A stretch of DNA of 64,000 bases from Ignavibacteriota bacterium (GCA_002698995.1 PAAX01000023.1:62001-126000), one strand, 5' to 3'; shown: positions 1 through 9,728, numbered from the stretch's first letter. The notes: generated by a model not told the origin, from the letters alone. Numbers and translations are program-made.

Positions 1-743
1 AAGAAGGGACTAAGTTAAGCATTATAATTACTCCTCCTTTTTGGATGACATGGTGGTTTATACTAATAATTATCTCAATAATTTTTGCAATTATAAGTCT
101 GGTTATTTATGCACAGATTAATCACCTATTAGAAATGGAGAGACTAAGAGTAAAAATTGCCGCTGACCTGCATGATGACATAGGAACAAGATTAACTGAA
201 ATTTCTATGATTACTGATATTCTTTATCATAAAAAAAGTAATTGTGATGATCCCGATAAAGAAACAATAAGAAAAGTAGGTGGAATTGCCAGAGCATTGA
301 TTGATAACATGAGTGAAATTGTTTGGTTGATAAATCCCAAAAGAGATACTCTTTATGAATTATTTATGAAACTTCGGGATACTTACGAAGAGATTTTAAG
401 TTATTCAAACATTTATCTGCAGATTAACAATTTCAATTTTCTTCAAAAGATTCGTCTTCCAATGGAATATAGAAAAAATCTTTACTTAATTTTTAAGGAA
501 GCAATGAATAATAGTTTAAAGCACAGCGGATGTACTGAAATTTCTATCAATGCAAATCTTACAGGAAAAACTTTGGAAATTACTTTATATGATAATGGAA
601 AGGGTTTTGACATTTCAGATGATTTTAACGGAAATGGATTAGTGAATATGAAAGCAAGAGCAGAAAATATTGGAGGAAGTTTAAGAATTCAATCTTCATT
701 GGAAACCGGCTCAATGATAAAATTTGTAGGAAAAATAAAATGA
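1..743 (+). CDS. Two-component sensor histidine kinase, C-terminal part (cut by window edge)
   Basis: The frame is open from base 3, upstream of the first ATG at 45. The residues encoded there (GTKLSIIITPPFW running into MTWWF) look like the end of the periplasmic Y_Y_Y-type domain that precedes the membrane helix in large Bacteroidota sensor kinases, so this is the C-terminal part of a longer protein. Counting from the ATG: a membrane helix at about 4-23, a HisKA_3-type box ADLHDDIGTRL with the likely phosphoacceptor His43, then an HATPase_c domain with EAMNNSLKHSG near 152, DNGKGFD near 183 and GNGLVNMKAR after it. It overlaps the next gene, a response regulator, by 4 bp (ATGA), which makes a cognate pair very likely. 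The input signal lies outside the window. Confidence 0.9.
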   Translation, partial: EGTKLSIIITPPFWMTWWFILIIISIIFAIISLVIYAQINHLLEMERLRVKIAADLHDDIGTRLTEISMITDILYHKKSNCDDPDKETIRKVGGIARALIDNMSEIVWLINPKRDTLYELFMKLRDTYEEILSYSNIYLQINNFNFLQKIRLPMEYRKNLYLIFKEAMNNSLKHSGCTEISINANLTGKTLEITLYDNGKGFDISDDFNGNGLVNMKARAENIGGSLRIQSSLETGSMIKFVGKIK

Positions 744-1378
744 AAGAAATTAAGGTAGCTATTGTAGAAGATACCAAAATTATCAATGATTCATTAGCAA
801 CACTGCTTGATAATTCAGACGGATTTAAATGTGTCGGACAATATTTAGATGCAGAGACTTGTATCAAAGAAATTAAAAGTACCGGAGCCGATATTTTACT
901 GATGGATATTAAGCTTCCGGGTATGAACGGAATTGAGGCAGTCAAACAAATTAAAGAAAAATTACCAGATTTAAGTATATTGATGTTAACGGTTCATGAA
1001 GAGAATGATCTGATCTTTGAAGCATTGTGTGCTGGTGCAGTTGGTTATTTAATCAAGAAAACTCACCCGGAAAGACTGCTTGATGCAATTCAAGAAGCCT
1101 ATGAAGGGGGAGCTCCGATGAGTTCTCATATTGCACGTAAAGTGACTACATTTTTTCAATCAAACAAAAAAATAACTCCAAATCAAACTGTATTAACTGA
1201 TAGGGAACAGGAAATACTTAAAGAACTGATTAAGGGAAAAACTTATTACGCAATTGCCCATTCACTAAATATCAGTAAAGACACGGTAAGATTTCACATA
1301 AAAAAAATTTACAAAAAGCTTCATGTTCATTCGCAGGCAGAAGCTGTGGCAGAAGCCATTAAAAAAGGAATTGTTTAA
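740..1378 (+). CDS. NarL/FixJ-family response regulator
   Basis: A 212-residue DNA-binding response regulator. The N-terminal receiver domain has the acidic pair E10/D11, the phosphoacceptor Asp56 in LLMDIKLPG, the conserved Thr in MLTVHEE and the Lys in YLIKKTHPERL. The C-terminal LuxR-type helix-turn-helix covers about 148-210 (LTDREQEILKELIKGKTYYAIAHSLN, then TVRFHIKKIYKKL). The start overlaps the kinase stop as ATGA, so the two are translationally coupled and should form one signalling pair. Length is normal for the family. The target promoters cannot be read from the sequence; the next gene lies only 22 bp downstream and could be in the same transcript. Confidence 0.93.
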   Translation: MKEIKVAIVEDTKIINDSLATLLDNSDGFKCVGQYLDAETCIKEIKSTGADILLMDIKLPGMNGIEAVKQIKEKLPDLSILMLTVHEENDLIFEALCAGAVGYLIKKTHPERLLDAIQEAYEGGAPMSSHIARKVTTFFQSNKKITPNQTVLTDREQEILKELIKGKTYYAIAHSLNISKDTVRFHIKKIYKKLHVHSQAEAVAEAIKKGIV

Positions 1379-1400
1379 TTAATAAAATAAAGGAAAAATA

Positions 1401-3770
1401 ATGAGTAAGAAAAAGGTGAAGAAAATTGATCCGTCTCAACCAACCTCCTTGGTTGAGCAATACTACTTAAAAGAATCAGGTAAGGAATTTATTTATAAAC
1501 CGATTGAAAAAATACCAATTATTCAAGTAAGCAACTTTCCTGAGTTAGGAAAACTTACAGCATTAAGATTTATTGAGTGGGTACAGGATAATCCCAATGG
1601 TGTTATTTCTCTTCCAACAGGTAAAACACCAGAACATTTTATTAAATGGGTTGGTCATTTCTTAAAAGAATGGGATACTCAATCGGTTAAAGATGAAATG
1701 AACAAAGTAGGAATAGATCATTCTAAAAAACCGGAAGTATCTAACTTAAGATTTGTTCAGATTGACGAATTCTATCCGATAAATGCTTTCCAGCATAATA
1801 GTTTCTATTACTATATACAAAAATACTATTTCAAAAATTGGGGATTAGATCCAGAAAAAGCATTGATGATTAATGTAAATGAAATTGGTACTGCAGAAAA
1901 TCTTCCGATGGATGTTGTTTTCCCCGAAATGAAAGTTGATCTTTCTTTAAGAACTAGATATGCAAGCAACAGACAAGAAAGACTTCAGAAAGCAACAATT
2001 GAAATGATAGATGAATTCTGTACAAACTATGAAAGAAGAATAAGAGAAATGGGGGGAATTGGTTTCTTCCTTGGCGGTATTGGTCCTGACGGACATATTG
2101 GTTTTAATGTAAAAGGAAGCGATCATTATTCAACTACAAGATTAACTGAAACAAACTATGAAACACAAGCTGCCGCAGCAACTGATTTGGGCGGAATTGA
2201 AATTGCAAGAAACAGATTAGTAATAACAATTGGTTTGGAAACAATTTCGTACAATGAAGATGCTACTGCAATAATAATAGCAGCAGGTGAAGCAAAAGCG
2301 AATATTGTAAGAGATTCAATTCAAAACGGAATGTCAAATCAATATCCGGCTACAGTTTTACAGAAACTAGAAAATTCACGTTTCTATTTAACAAACGGCG
2401 CTGCTCTGCGTCTGCAGGAAAGAAGATATGCAGATTTACTTCAGCAAGATAAATTGGCAGCAAATTCAATTGAACGTGCTGTTATTAATCTTTGTGTTGA
2501 AAAAGAGAAGAGCTTAGATGAATTAACTGATGCAGATTTTAAATCTGATAAATTTACTAAACTTGTTTTGGAAAAAACACAGAAGAAAGCTTCTGAAATT
2601 TCGGGTGAAATCAAGAAAAATATTATTAGTAGAATGGATAAAGGAATGGAATTTTTAGAAGGAGAAACATTCCTTCATACTGCTCCTCATCATGATGATA
2701 TTATGCTTGGTTATTTACCGTACATAACACACTTAGTTAGAACTCCAAAAAATTCACATCATTTTACTTATTTAACAAGTGGATTTACTGCGGTTACCAA
2801 CAATTACATGTTAACATTGTTGGAGAATCTAAGTCAGCATTTGGAAAGTGATGCTTTCTCTAAAAGATTTGAGACAAATTATTTTAGTCCAACTTTTAAA
2901 GAAGGTAAGGATAGAGATGCAAACTTATACTTAGATGGAGTTGGAGCACACAGCAGAACATTGAAAAACGAAGCTCTTGCAAGAAGACTGCTGAGAAATA
3001 TTGTGGAAATTTATGAAGAAGATAATATCAAATATCTCAAGGATAGAGTTTATGAATTAATTAATTACTTCAAAACTCAGTACCCGGGTAAAAAAGATAT
3101 CACTCACGTTCAAAAATTAAAAGGTATGCAGAGAGAATTTGAAGTGGAAATTTTATGGGGATACTTCGGATTCAATACTGATAATGTTAGTCACTTAAGA
3201 TTAGGTTTTTATCAAGGAGATATTTTTACCGAACAGCCTCAAGTTGAACGAGATGTTATTCCGGTCTATAATTTAATTAAAAAAATAAAGCCTACAGTTG
3301 TTACCGTTGCATTGGATCCTGAAGGAAGCGGACCTGATACTCATTACAAAGTATTGCAGGCAGTTTCAGAAGCTCTAAAAATGTATCAAGAAAATGAAGG
3401 TGTAAATAATATAAGAGTTTGGGGATACAGAAATGTTTGGTATCGTTTCCATCCTGCTGAAGCAAATATTTTTGTTCCAGTCAGTCTAAATTCATTTTCA
3501 ATTTTGGAGAATACATTCTTAAACAGCTTTGGTTCTCAAAAAGATGCAAGCTTTCCAAGCTGGGAGCTGGATGGACCATTCAACAGATTGGCTCAGAAAA
3601 TTCAAGTAAATCAATATCAAACAGTAAGACAATGTTTAGGTAAGGATTTCTTCTTGAATCATCAAGTGCCAAGAGTTAGAGCAGCTCACGGGATGCTTTA
3701 TGTTAAAGAACTTAATTTAGAAGAATTCTATATGCACTCAATGGAATTGAAGAAGCTTACAGAAAGATAA
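1401..3770 (+). CDS. NagB-like (glucosamine-6-phosphate deaminase family) / PIG-L deacetylase-family fusion
   Basis: A 789-residue, two-part protein. Residues 1 to about 370 resemble glucosamine-6-phosphate deaminase: SLPTGKTPEHF, the acidic FVQIDEFYP near 119 and GGIGPDGHIGFN near 225. The usual FNEP after that last motif is replaced by FNVKGSDHYSTTRLTE. The C-terminal part, from about 420, carries PIG-L/LmbE family metal-site motifs: TAPHHDDIMLG near 427 and GSGPDTHYK near 642. PIG-L proteins are often N-acetylglucosaminyl deacetylases, so the fusion could join deacetylation and deamination of an amino sugar phosphate. That coupling is inference. RBS AAAGGAAAAATA precedes the ATG. Similar fusions are known in Bacteroidota, where they are usually labelled nagB; the changed active-site segment makes the exact substrate uncertain. 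Confidence 0.85.
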   Translation: MSKKKVKKIDPSQPTSLVEQYYLKESGKEFIYKPIEKIPIIQVSNFPELGKLTALRFIEWVQDNPNGVISLPTGKTPEHFIKWVGHFLKEWDTQSVKDEMNKVGIDHSKKPEVSNLRFVQIDEFYPINAFQHNSFYYYIQKYYFKNWGLDPEKALMINVNEIGTAENLPMDVVFPEMKVDLSLRTRYASNRQERLQKATIEMIDEFCTNYERRIREMGGIGFFLGGIGPDGHIGFNVKGSDHYSTTRLTETNYETQAAAATDLGGIEIARNRLVITIGLETISYNEDATAIIIAAGEAKANIVRDSIQNGMSNQYPATVLQKLENSRFYLTNGAALRLQERRYADLLQQDKLAANSIERAVINLCVEKEKSLDELTDADFKSDKFTKLVLEKTQKKASEISGEIKKNIISRMDKGMEFLEGETFLHTAPHHDDIMLGYLPYITHLVRTPKNSHHFTYLTSGFTAVTNNYMLTLLENLSQHLESDAFSKRFETNYFSPTFKEGKDRDANLYLDGVGAHSRTLKNEALARRLLRNIVEIYEEDNIKYLKDRVYELINYFKTQYPGKKDITHVQKLKGMQREFEVEILWGYFGFNTDNVSHLRLGFYQGDIFTEQPQVERDVIPVYNLIKKIKPTVVTVALDPEGSGPDTHYKVLQAVSEALKMYQENEGVNNIRVWGYRNVWYRFHPAEANIFVPVSLNSFSILENTFLNSFGSQKDASFPSWELDGPFNRLAQKIQVNQYQTVRQCLGKDFFLNHQVPRVRAAHGMLYVKELNLEEFYMHSMELKKLTER

Positions 3771-3784
3771 TTCTAATTTTACAT

Positions 3785-3828
3785 AAGGCTGATGATATTC
3801 TATTTTTTTAGAAATTATTATCGGCCTT
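3785..3828 (+). terminator. Probable rho-independent terminator after the NagB-like/PIG-L gene
   Basis: AAGGCTGATGAT pairs with ATTATCGGCCTT across a T-rich loop, with two G-T wobble pairs and a small bulge. A CTTTATA stretch follows. It lies 15 bp after the stop codon. Confidence 0.6.
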
Positions 3829-3940
3829 CTTTATATATTTGTCTCTCTTTTCTATAAGATTTCATTAACAATTATTATTTTTTGATCGTATTTATATTCA
3901 TAAAAATAATTTTTCATTATAAGCTAAAAATGAGTTTTCT

Positions 3941-5398
3941 ATGAAATATTTTATTTCCATTTTGGTTTTAACTATTATCACACTCAATTTATCTGCTCAA
4001 CAGTTTGAATATATAAGTAAGGAAAACCTAAAGAAGAAAGTTGAATATCTCTCAAGCAAGGAATTAGCTGGAAGATTACCAGGCACAGAAGGCTATAATA
4101 AAGCGGCTGAATTTTCTGCTGAAATATTTCAAGAAGCCGGATTAAAACCTTTCGGTGATTCTGCTTATTATCAATTTCTGGAAGTTGAATCTAATGAGAT
4201 ACTTGAACCGATTGAATTTACACTGATTAATGATGAGCGTGAAGAAGAATTTGTTCTTGGTGATGATTTTATTTTTAGAGGTTTTACAGGAAATGGAAAT
4301 ATAGAAAAGGAAGTGGTCTTTTGCGGATATGGAATTTCAAGACCGGATCTTAATTATGATGATTATTCCGGAATTGATGTTAATGATAAAATTGTAATGG
4401 TATTTAAGTACAATCCTTCTTGGAAAATTAATGATGAACCATGGGGGACAAATTACCCAAGAGAAAAATCATGGACAGCTTTTAAGCATGGTGCAAAGGG
4501 AATTATTTTTATTTCTTTTCCGAATGATAAATCACCGCAAGAACATATTGGAAGTGTTTTGCATGGTTCCGGTAAACAGATAAATGATTTTCCTCAGCTG
4601 CATGCAAGTCTTAATTCTGCCGCCAAATTTTTTAAGGATACAAAACATAAATTAAGTGAAGTTCAGGCAATAATTGATTCAACAAAATCTCCTTTATCTT
4701 TTAATCTAAATACTAAAGCTAGAATTCAAGTTACATCAAAATATCAAGAGAAAAGTAAAACGATGAATGTAGTTGGATTAATTGAAGGGAGTGATGATAA
4801 ATTAAAAAATGAATTTATTGTTATTGGTGCTCATTTAGATCATGTTGGACAGCAAGGCAAAGATATTTATTTCCCCGGTGCAAATGACAATGCTTCAGGT
4901 TCTGCAGCAGTTCTTTCAATTGCACAGGAAATTTCAAAGATGGAAGTCAAACCGAAAAGATCAATAATTTTTGTGTTGTTTGCTTCTGAAGAGCAAGGAC
5001 TTTTTGGTGCAGAACATTTTGTAAAAAAATCCCCGGTTCCTATTGAAAGTATTAGTGCGATGATAAACATGGATTGTGTTGGATATGGTGATAGTATTCA
5101 AATCGGTAACGGAAAGAGTTCACCAATCTTATGGGAAATCGCTTATACAATTGACAGCAAGAATAATGATATGATGATTGAGAGGACATGGAGCGGCGGC
5201 GGTGCAGATGCTGCACCTTTCCACGAAGCTGGAATTCCGGCTTTATATTTTGTAACGACAAATAGTTATGAACATCTTCATAAAATTACAGATACTGCAG
5301 AAACTCTTAATTATGATTTATATAACAAGCTGACAAAACTAGCTCTGCTTACTTTAATTGAAACTGCTGATAATTATGAAAGAGAGATTGTAAAATAA
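3941..5398 (+). CDS. Secreted M28-family metallopeptidase with PA-like insert
   Basis: A 485-residue exported zinc aminopeptidase-type protein. The signal peptide is MKYFISILVLTIITLNLSAQ with likely cleavage after SAQ. The middle region (about 110-260) contains a PA-like segment (KEVVFCGYGIS, DVNDKIVMVF, AFKHGAKGIIFIS). The M28 catalytic domain follows with all usual landmarks: GAHLDHVG near 297, PGANDNASGSAAVL (bridging Asp), FASEEQGLFGAEHF (Glu pair), INMDCVGYG and a final His in EHLHKITDT. It probably trims peptides in the periplasm or outside the cell. It has its own 170-bp upstream region and converges with the minus-strand operon, whose stop is one base away, so the two transcripts probably overlap. 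Substrate specificity cannot be read. Confidence 0.92.
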   Translation: MKYFISILVLTIITLNLSAQQFEYISKENLKKKVEYLSSKELAGRLPGTEGYNKAAEFSAEIFQEAGLKPFGDSAYYQFLEVESNEILEPIEFTLINDEREEEFVLGDDFIFRGFTGNGNIEKEVVFCGYGISRPDLNYDDYSGIDVNDKIVMVFKYNPSWKINDEPWGTNYPREKSWTAFKHGAKGIIFISFPNDKSPQEHIGSVLHGSGKQINDFPQLHASLNSAAKFFKDTKHKLSEVQAIIDSTKSPLSFNLNTKARIQVTSKYQEKSKTMNVVGLIEGSDDKLKNEFIVIGAHLDHVGQQGKDIYFPGANDNASGSAAVLSIAQEISKMEVKPKRSIIFVLFASEEQGLFGAEHFVKKSPVPIESISAMINMDCVGYGDSIQIGNGKSSPILWEIAYTIDSKNNDMMIERTWSGGGADAAPFHEAGIPALYFVTTNSYEHLHKITDTAETLNYDLYNKLTKLALLTLIETADNYEREIVK

Positions 5399-5399
5399 T

Positions 5400-6533
5400 T
5401 TATCCGGCTAAATAAATTATGATTGTGTAAAGTACATATATTATTATTATTGAGGCAGCTGAAAGACTCACATAATTAACTGTTTTTCTTAGGTTAGAGC
5501 TTTCTTTTACCGGAGTTTGTAATTCCGGTTTCACTTCTTTTGCTGCTGCTTGTTTTTGCTTTTCGATTAATTCTTCTTTTATAATATTACCATTTTCAAA
5601 ATGAATTTCTTTTTCTAATGTGCCGTCATATTTATAATATTTTGCAATTCCGTTTTTCAACCCATCTCTATAATAAACAGTCTCTTTAATTATTCCATTT
5701 TCATAGTACATTTCCGATTTTCCGTTTTCCAAACCATCTTGATAATTTTTTTCACCAAATTTTGCACCGGAAATGTAATAGAATTTACACTTTCCATTAA
5801 GACTACCGCCTTTAAAATTCCACTCTTCTTTTAATCCGCCGCTTTCATAATAGGTTCTGGTAATCCCTTCTCTAACATCATTAAAAAGTCGTTCTTCAAT
5901 TTTCAAAACTCCATTAGAATAATAAAATTTTGATACACCAAATTTTTCTCCTTCGTTATAATTTACTTCTGCTTTTAATTGTCCTGTATCAAAATAAAAT
6001 TTTGCATTTCCGTTGGGTTGGTTTTTAATATAATTAATTTCCTTTATTTTAATTCCTTTTTCATTGTATACGGTATGGAGACCGGTTTTACCGCCTTTTT
6101 CATAAGTTATTATCTCAAGTAACTGTCCGGTTTCACTAAAATATTTTTCATGCCAATGAATTTTACCGTCAACAAAATAACGCTGTCTTTTTACTTTTCC
6201 ATTTTCATAGTAAAGTAAAGAAATACCGCTCTTTTTTATTTCATCATCTAATGAAAATGAAATTGCTGCATCAACAATACCGGATTTTTTGTAATTGATT
6301 ACTTCAAGAAGATCACCATTTTCAGAATAGATTTTTTCCTTTAACAATATTTGGTCATCCGTATATTGTCGTTCTCTTTTGACAAGTCCGTTTGGGAAAT
6401 ATTCAACTATAGGTTCTAATATTTCCTTTTCAGAATCCAGTTTATATAGACTTGTGGAAGGTGTTTCCCTCTGCAATTTCCCCTCAATCCCTATTTGAGA
6501 GACAAAATAACATCGGCAGAAAAGAATAGTCAA
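5400..6533 (-). CDS. MORN-like (YwqK-type) repeat protein with C-terminal membrane anchor
   Basis: A 377-residue protein built mostly of tandem repeats of about 23 residues with the pattern Y-[YF]-x-[NS/TG]-G-x(2)-K-x-E-x(2)-Y-x(2)-G (for example YYENGIIKETVYYRDG, FYFDTGQLKAEVNY). This is the MORN-variant family often labelled toxin-antitoxin YwqK antitoxin; I see no toxin beside it. The extreme C-terminus holds one hydrophobic helix (SAASIIIIYVLYTIIIYLAG). The only start that fits the frame is TTG at 6533, right after an in-frame stop, giving a short hydrophobic N-terminus that may be a degenerate signal peptide. It is the last gene of the GldA-like operon, 17 bp after the DUF4340 gene. Function unknown; such repeats often form elongated scaffolds. 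Confidence 0.75.
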   Translation of the reverse strand: MTILFCRCYFVSQIGIEGKLQRETPSTSLYKLDSEKEILEPIVEYFPNGLVKRERQYTDDQILLKEKIYSENGDLLEVINYKKSGIVDAAISFSLDDEIKKSGISLLYYENGKVKRQRYFVDGKIHWHEKYFSETGQLLEIITYEKGGKTGLHTVYNEKGIKIKEINYIKNQPNGNAKFYFDTGQLKAEVNYNEGEKFGVSKFYYSNGVLKIEERLFNDVREGITRTYYESGGLKEEWNFKGGSLNGKCKFYYISGAKFGEKNYQDGLENGKSEMYYENGIIKETVYYRDGLKNGIAKYYKYDGTLEKEIHFENGNIIKEELIEKQKQAAAKEVKPELQTPVKESSNLRKTVNYVSLSAASIIIIYVLYTIIIYLAG

Positions 6534-6550
6534 TCAATAGTTTTAGAAAA

Positions 6551-7480
6551 TTATTTCAGCACTTTTTCTGAATTGATAAAAATATTCTGCTTCAAATTAT
6601 TATCAGATTCAAAAATTGATTCATGGTTTTGTGATGAAGTTATAAGAAGTTTATTATTTAGCTTATATCCGTTAACGGTGATTGAGGATGTATCAGAATT
6701 ATCGATTTTTAATGAATAAGTTGGGGTTAAAAGTTGATCTTTATTTATACTATCATAAAAATTTTGATGAGATAATCTGGAAAGCTTATTCAAAAACTGC
6801 TCGGTTTTAGTTGAATCGGTTTCTATGTTATTAATAAACCATTTATTCTCTCTCTTTTCCATTCTGAAAGAAGAATCAGCTGGATAAATAAAAGTTAAAC
6901 TCTGCCAGTTATTTTTGTTATCAGAAACAATTGAATTATTTCTAAAACTATTTAAGGATTGATTAAAAGTCATGTCTAAAAAACCATCTACTTCATAAAC
7001 ATCAGTATCTTCTGCTAAACGAACAAAAGTTGACATTGATCTAGGCTGCTGAAAAGAGAATCTTCCTAAAACAATATCTAAAGTTTGTTCACCATCTTCA
7101 AAAATTTTAACTCTTGTTCCGGTTGAATCAACTTGGTAATCTTTCCATTTTAATTCATCTCTTGAAGCTAATCTTTTTGGCTTAATAGTTAACAGCTGAG
7201 CAAAAAGATTTTTGATTTTAGAATTGGGTACTTCTGCAGATTTATCTTCACCTATTTTAACTTTCCATTCGTCGTTAATTTTTTTGAGATAAACTTCATT
7301 GTAATTTTCAGCTTTCGGATATAAATAAATTTCATCTACTTTTGATGTATCAACAAGAACAAGTTCATTCCTAAAAGTTCTTTCATTCTTATTTCCGTCA
7401 AAAAGAAATAGATACAAAACAGCAATTAATAATAAACCAAATACAGCAGCTAAAGCTTTTGTTGATAATTTATTAAACAT
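6551..7480 (-). CDS. DUF4340-family protein of a GldG-type ABC operon
   Basis: A 309-residue protein with one N-terminal membrane helix (ALAAVFGLLLIAVLYLFLF) followed by a soluble, beta-rich part made of repeated WKVKI / WFINNIETDS-like segments. This layout is that of DUF4340 proteins, which regularly follow GldG-like genes. Its ATG overlaps the upstream GldG-like gene by 8 bp, so it is translationally coupled and probably acts with that membrane complex on the periplasmic side. No enzymatic motif is visible. Function in the literature is undefined, so the family call rests on topology, sequence style and context. Confidence 0.8.
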   Translation of the reverse strand: MFNKLSTKALAAVFGLLLIAVLYLFLFDGNKNERTFRNELVLVDTSKVDEIYLYPKAENYNEVYLKKINDEWKVKIGEDKSAEVPNSKIKNLFAQLLTIKPKRLASRDELKWKDYQVDSTGTRVKIFEDGEQTLDIVLGRFSFQQPRSMSTFVRLAEDTDVYEVDGFLDMTFNQSLNSFRNNSIVSDNKNNWQSLTFIYPADSSFRMEKRENKWFINNIETDSTKTEQFLNKLSRLSHQNFYDSINKDQLLTPTYSLKIDNSDTSSITVNGYKLNNKLLITSSQNHESIFESDNNLKQNIFINSEKVLK

Positions 7481-8993
7481 AACTTTCCGACATTAATTTG
7501 TTTTTCTTTCTTAAATTCTTTTGATATCTAAAAATTCCGTAAGCAATTATTAAAATTATTGGAAGAAGGAAGTTCAAATATTTGATAAATAATTTTGTCC
7601 CGTCTTCTAAAGTTGGATCTATTGGTCTAGCTGAAACCCCTTTTGTTCTTAACTCAACAAGACCGGTATCATCAGAAAGCCAATCTATAGAGTTGGACAT
7701 TAAATTGACATTATCTGGCTGTAACTGCTGAGGTCTTTGTCCGGAACCGTTAACAATAAAATCTCCGTCACTAAAAACAACTAATTTTGATTTAACATTT
7801 CCAACTAGATTTCCTTCAACTGCAACTGCAATCGGTAGAGATGATAATCCGAAATCTGTTTCAGTCCAATCTTTTGATACATCAAAGAATAGGGGAGGAT
7901 TTAATACGCCGGATTTTGAGGAAGTAACGGCAAGCGGAGTTACAGCTATTGATGTATCGGTTTGAATAAGTTTAATTGGACTAACAAATGGCATAACAAC
8001 ATTTTCTAATCCTTCTGTTACCGGATGATCTGAAAAACTAGTAATAATAGGTATATAAGGAAAACTTACCGGTGTTGAAAATGAAAATCCTCCTTGCTGT
8101 TGTCTAACCATAACATTACTGCAGTTAACATCAATTAAAAAGTTCTTTTCAACTTCAATCCCTTTGGTTTTCAGCCAATCACCAAAATTAGTTTCTACTG
8201 CATTTCCCGATCCATTCTGTAAATCACCTTCAACTGAATTATACGCAGCAACAATGTTTCCTCCTCTTGATAAAAACTGATCAAGATTATTAAAAACATT
8301 TTCTGCAATTGTATCTTTTGGATTAATAATAACCAAAGTCTTTACATCAGCCGGGACTGGTTTGTTATTTAATGTAGCTGTATCAACATCATATAGGACA
8401 GAGAGCTGTTCGCTTAACTGGATTAATTCATTTAAAGCTGGTTCTCCATTCCCTTGCAGGAAAGCAATTTTAGGTTTTACATCAACAGACAGCTTTTTAA
8501 TACTAGTTGATAAAGCATATTCCATTGCAGCACCGGGTTGGATGAATGGAATTACTTCTTTCTTTTCACCTAATTGAACTATTGCTCCTAAATATGCCCG
8601 CTGTTGTTTTAATTGATCTCTTTCTCTTACGTTTATCATCAAAGGCTGTATTCCGTTCTGCTGAGCCTTCATTTCATCTTCTTGATTTTCATTTGGATTC
8701 ACAAATTCATAAACAACCATACTTCCGGATTTATTAGAATACTCAACTAATAAATCTCTAAAATCTTGTCGTACTTTAGATATATCCGGCGGTAAATCTT
8801 CTGAAAAATATGCTGTTACCGTAACCGGTTCATTAAGGTTTTCTAGAATATTTTCTGTGGCATCACTTAAGCTGTATCTTTTATCTTCGGTAAAATCTAA
8901 TCTAAAAAATAATTTTGTAGATAAAAGATTTACCAAAATTAGTATTGCAAAAACAAGTAAAATGGTTATTTGAATTTTTCTTTTAGTAAGCAT
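7473..8993 (-). CDS. GldG-like ABC-type auxiliary protein
   Basis: A 506-residue protein with an N-terminal membrane helix (ITILLVFAILILVNLLS), a large extracytoplasmic part starting with KLFFRLDFTEDKRYSLSDAT, and a C-terminal helix near 475-493 (LNFLLPIILIIAYGIFRY). The opening phrase of Phe/Asp-rich residues followed by YSLS and the later PFIQPGAAMEYALSTSIKKL are typical of the ABC_transp_aux/GldG family. It sits 9 bp after the permease and overlaps the DUF4340 gene. In gliding Bacteroidota, GldA, GldF and GldG form an ABC transporter needed for motility; many non-gliding relatives keep a similar cluster, so the role here is not proven to be motility. Confidence 0.85.
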   Translation of the reverse strand: MLTKRKIQITILLVFAILILVNLLSTKLFFRLDFTEDKRYSLSDATENILENLNEPVTVTAYFSEDLPPDISKVRQDFRDLLVEYSNKSGSMVVYEFVNPNENQEDEMKAQQNGIQPLMINVRERDQLKQQRAYLGAIVQLGEKKEVIPFIQPGAAMEYALSTSIKKLSVDVKPKIAFLQGNGEPALNELIQLSEQLSVLYDVDTATLNNKPVPADVKTLVIINPKDTIAENVFNNLDQFLSRGGNIVAAYNSVEGDLQNGSGNAVETNFGDWLKTKGIEVEKNFLIDVNCSNVMVRQQQGGFSFSTPVSFPYIPIITSFSDHPVTEGLENVVMPFVSPIKLIQTDTSIAVTPLAVTSSKSGVLNPPLFFDVSKDWTETDFGLSSLPIAVAVEGNLVGNVKSKLVVFSDGDFIVNGSGQRPQQLQPDNVNLMSNSIDWLSDDTGLVELRTKGVSARPIDPTLEDGTKLFIKYLNFLLPIILIIAYGIFRYQKNLRKKNKLMSESYV

Positions 8994-9002
8994 GGTATTT
9001 CT

Positions 9003-9728
9003 TTAATCCGCTATATTTCTTTTTGAAAGAATTGATTCTGCTAATAACAAACCAAAGAATGTAATTGATAAGAAATATATTACATCTTTGGAATCTACAA
9101 CTCCTCTTGATATTGAATCATAGTGGGTTGCAAGACTTAGATAACTAAAAAATTGTCCGGTTTCTCCTGTAAAACTTCCTGCTAAAACATCAAAAATGAT
9201 TAAGAAAAAAACACCGACAAATAGTGATAGTAGGAACGAGACTATTTGATTATTTGTTATGCTTGATGCAAAAAGTCCGATACTTATAAAAGTCATGCTC
9301 ATTAATATCATTCCAAAGTAACCAAGCCAAACAGCACCATGATCAATTGGACCGAGCGAAGCAATTGTAAAATAATATGGAAGAGTTAGTAAAAGTGCAA
9401 TAACTATTAACATTAAAACTGCTGTAAACTTTCCTAATACAACCTGCCAATCAGAAATTGATTTTGTTAAAAGCAGTTCTAATGTACCAGATTTTTTTTC
9501 TTCGGCTAGCATTCTCATTGTCAGTGCGGGTATGAAAAAAAATAATGTCCAATAAGCAATTGAGAAGAATGGCTGAAGTGTTGCCTGACCAACGAAGAAA
9601 ATATCTGATCCGTAAAGCCAAGTGAAAAATCCGCTTATCCCAAGAAACACTACTAATAATATGTAGGCTATAAGCGAATCGAAAAATGAGTTTAATTCTC
9701 GTTTAGCAATTATCCAGATTGATTTCAT
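9003..9728 (-). CDS. GldF-like ABC transporter permease
   Basis: A 241-residue integral membrane protein with six hydrophobic segments, beginning IWIIAKRELNSFFDSLIAYI as usual for ABC-2 type permeases of the GldF/NosY kind. The phrase LRMLAEEKKSGTLELLLTKSI-like (here MLAEEKKSGTLELL near 78-91) is the conserved cytoplasmic coupling region of this family. It lies 10 bp after the ATPase gene and 9 bp before the GldG-like gene, so the three should build one membrane complex. The transported substrate is unknown. Confidence 0.88.
   Translation of the reverse strand: MKSIWIIAKRELNSFFDSLIAYILLVVFLGISGFFTWLYGSDIFFVGQATLQPFFSIAYWTLFFFIPALTMRMLAEEKKSGTLELLLTKSISDWQVVLGKFTAVLMLIVIALLLTLPYYFTIASLGPIDHGAVWLGYFGMILMSMTFISIGLFASSITNNQIVSFLLSLFVGVFFLIIFDVLAGSFTGETGQFFSYLSLATHYDSISRGVVDSKDVIYFLSITFFGLLLAESILSKRNIAD

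Noticed and set aside
5400-6533. Toxin-antitoxin antitoxin (YwqK) label for the MORN-like protein
   Set aside because: The repeats match the family, but there is no toxin gene beside it and it sits in an ABC operon, so the label would be misleading.
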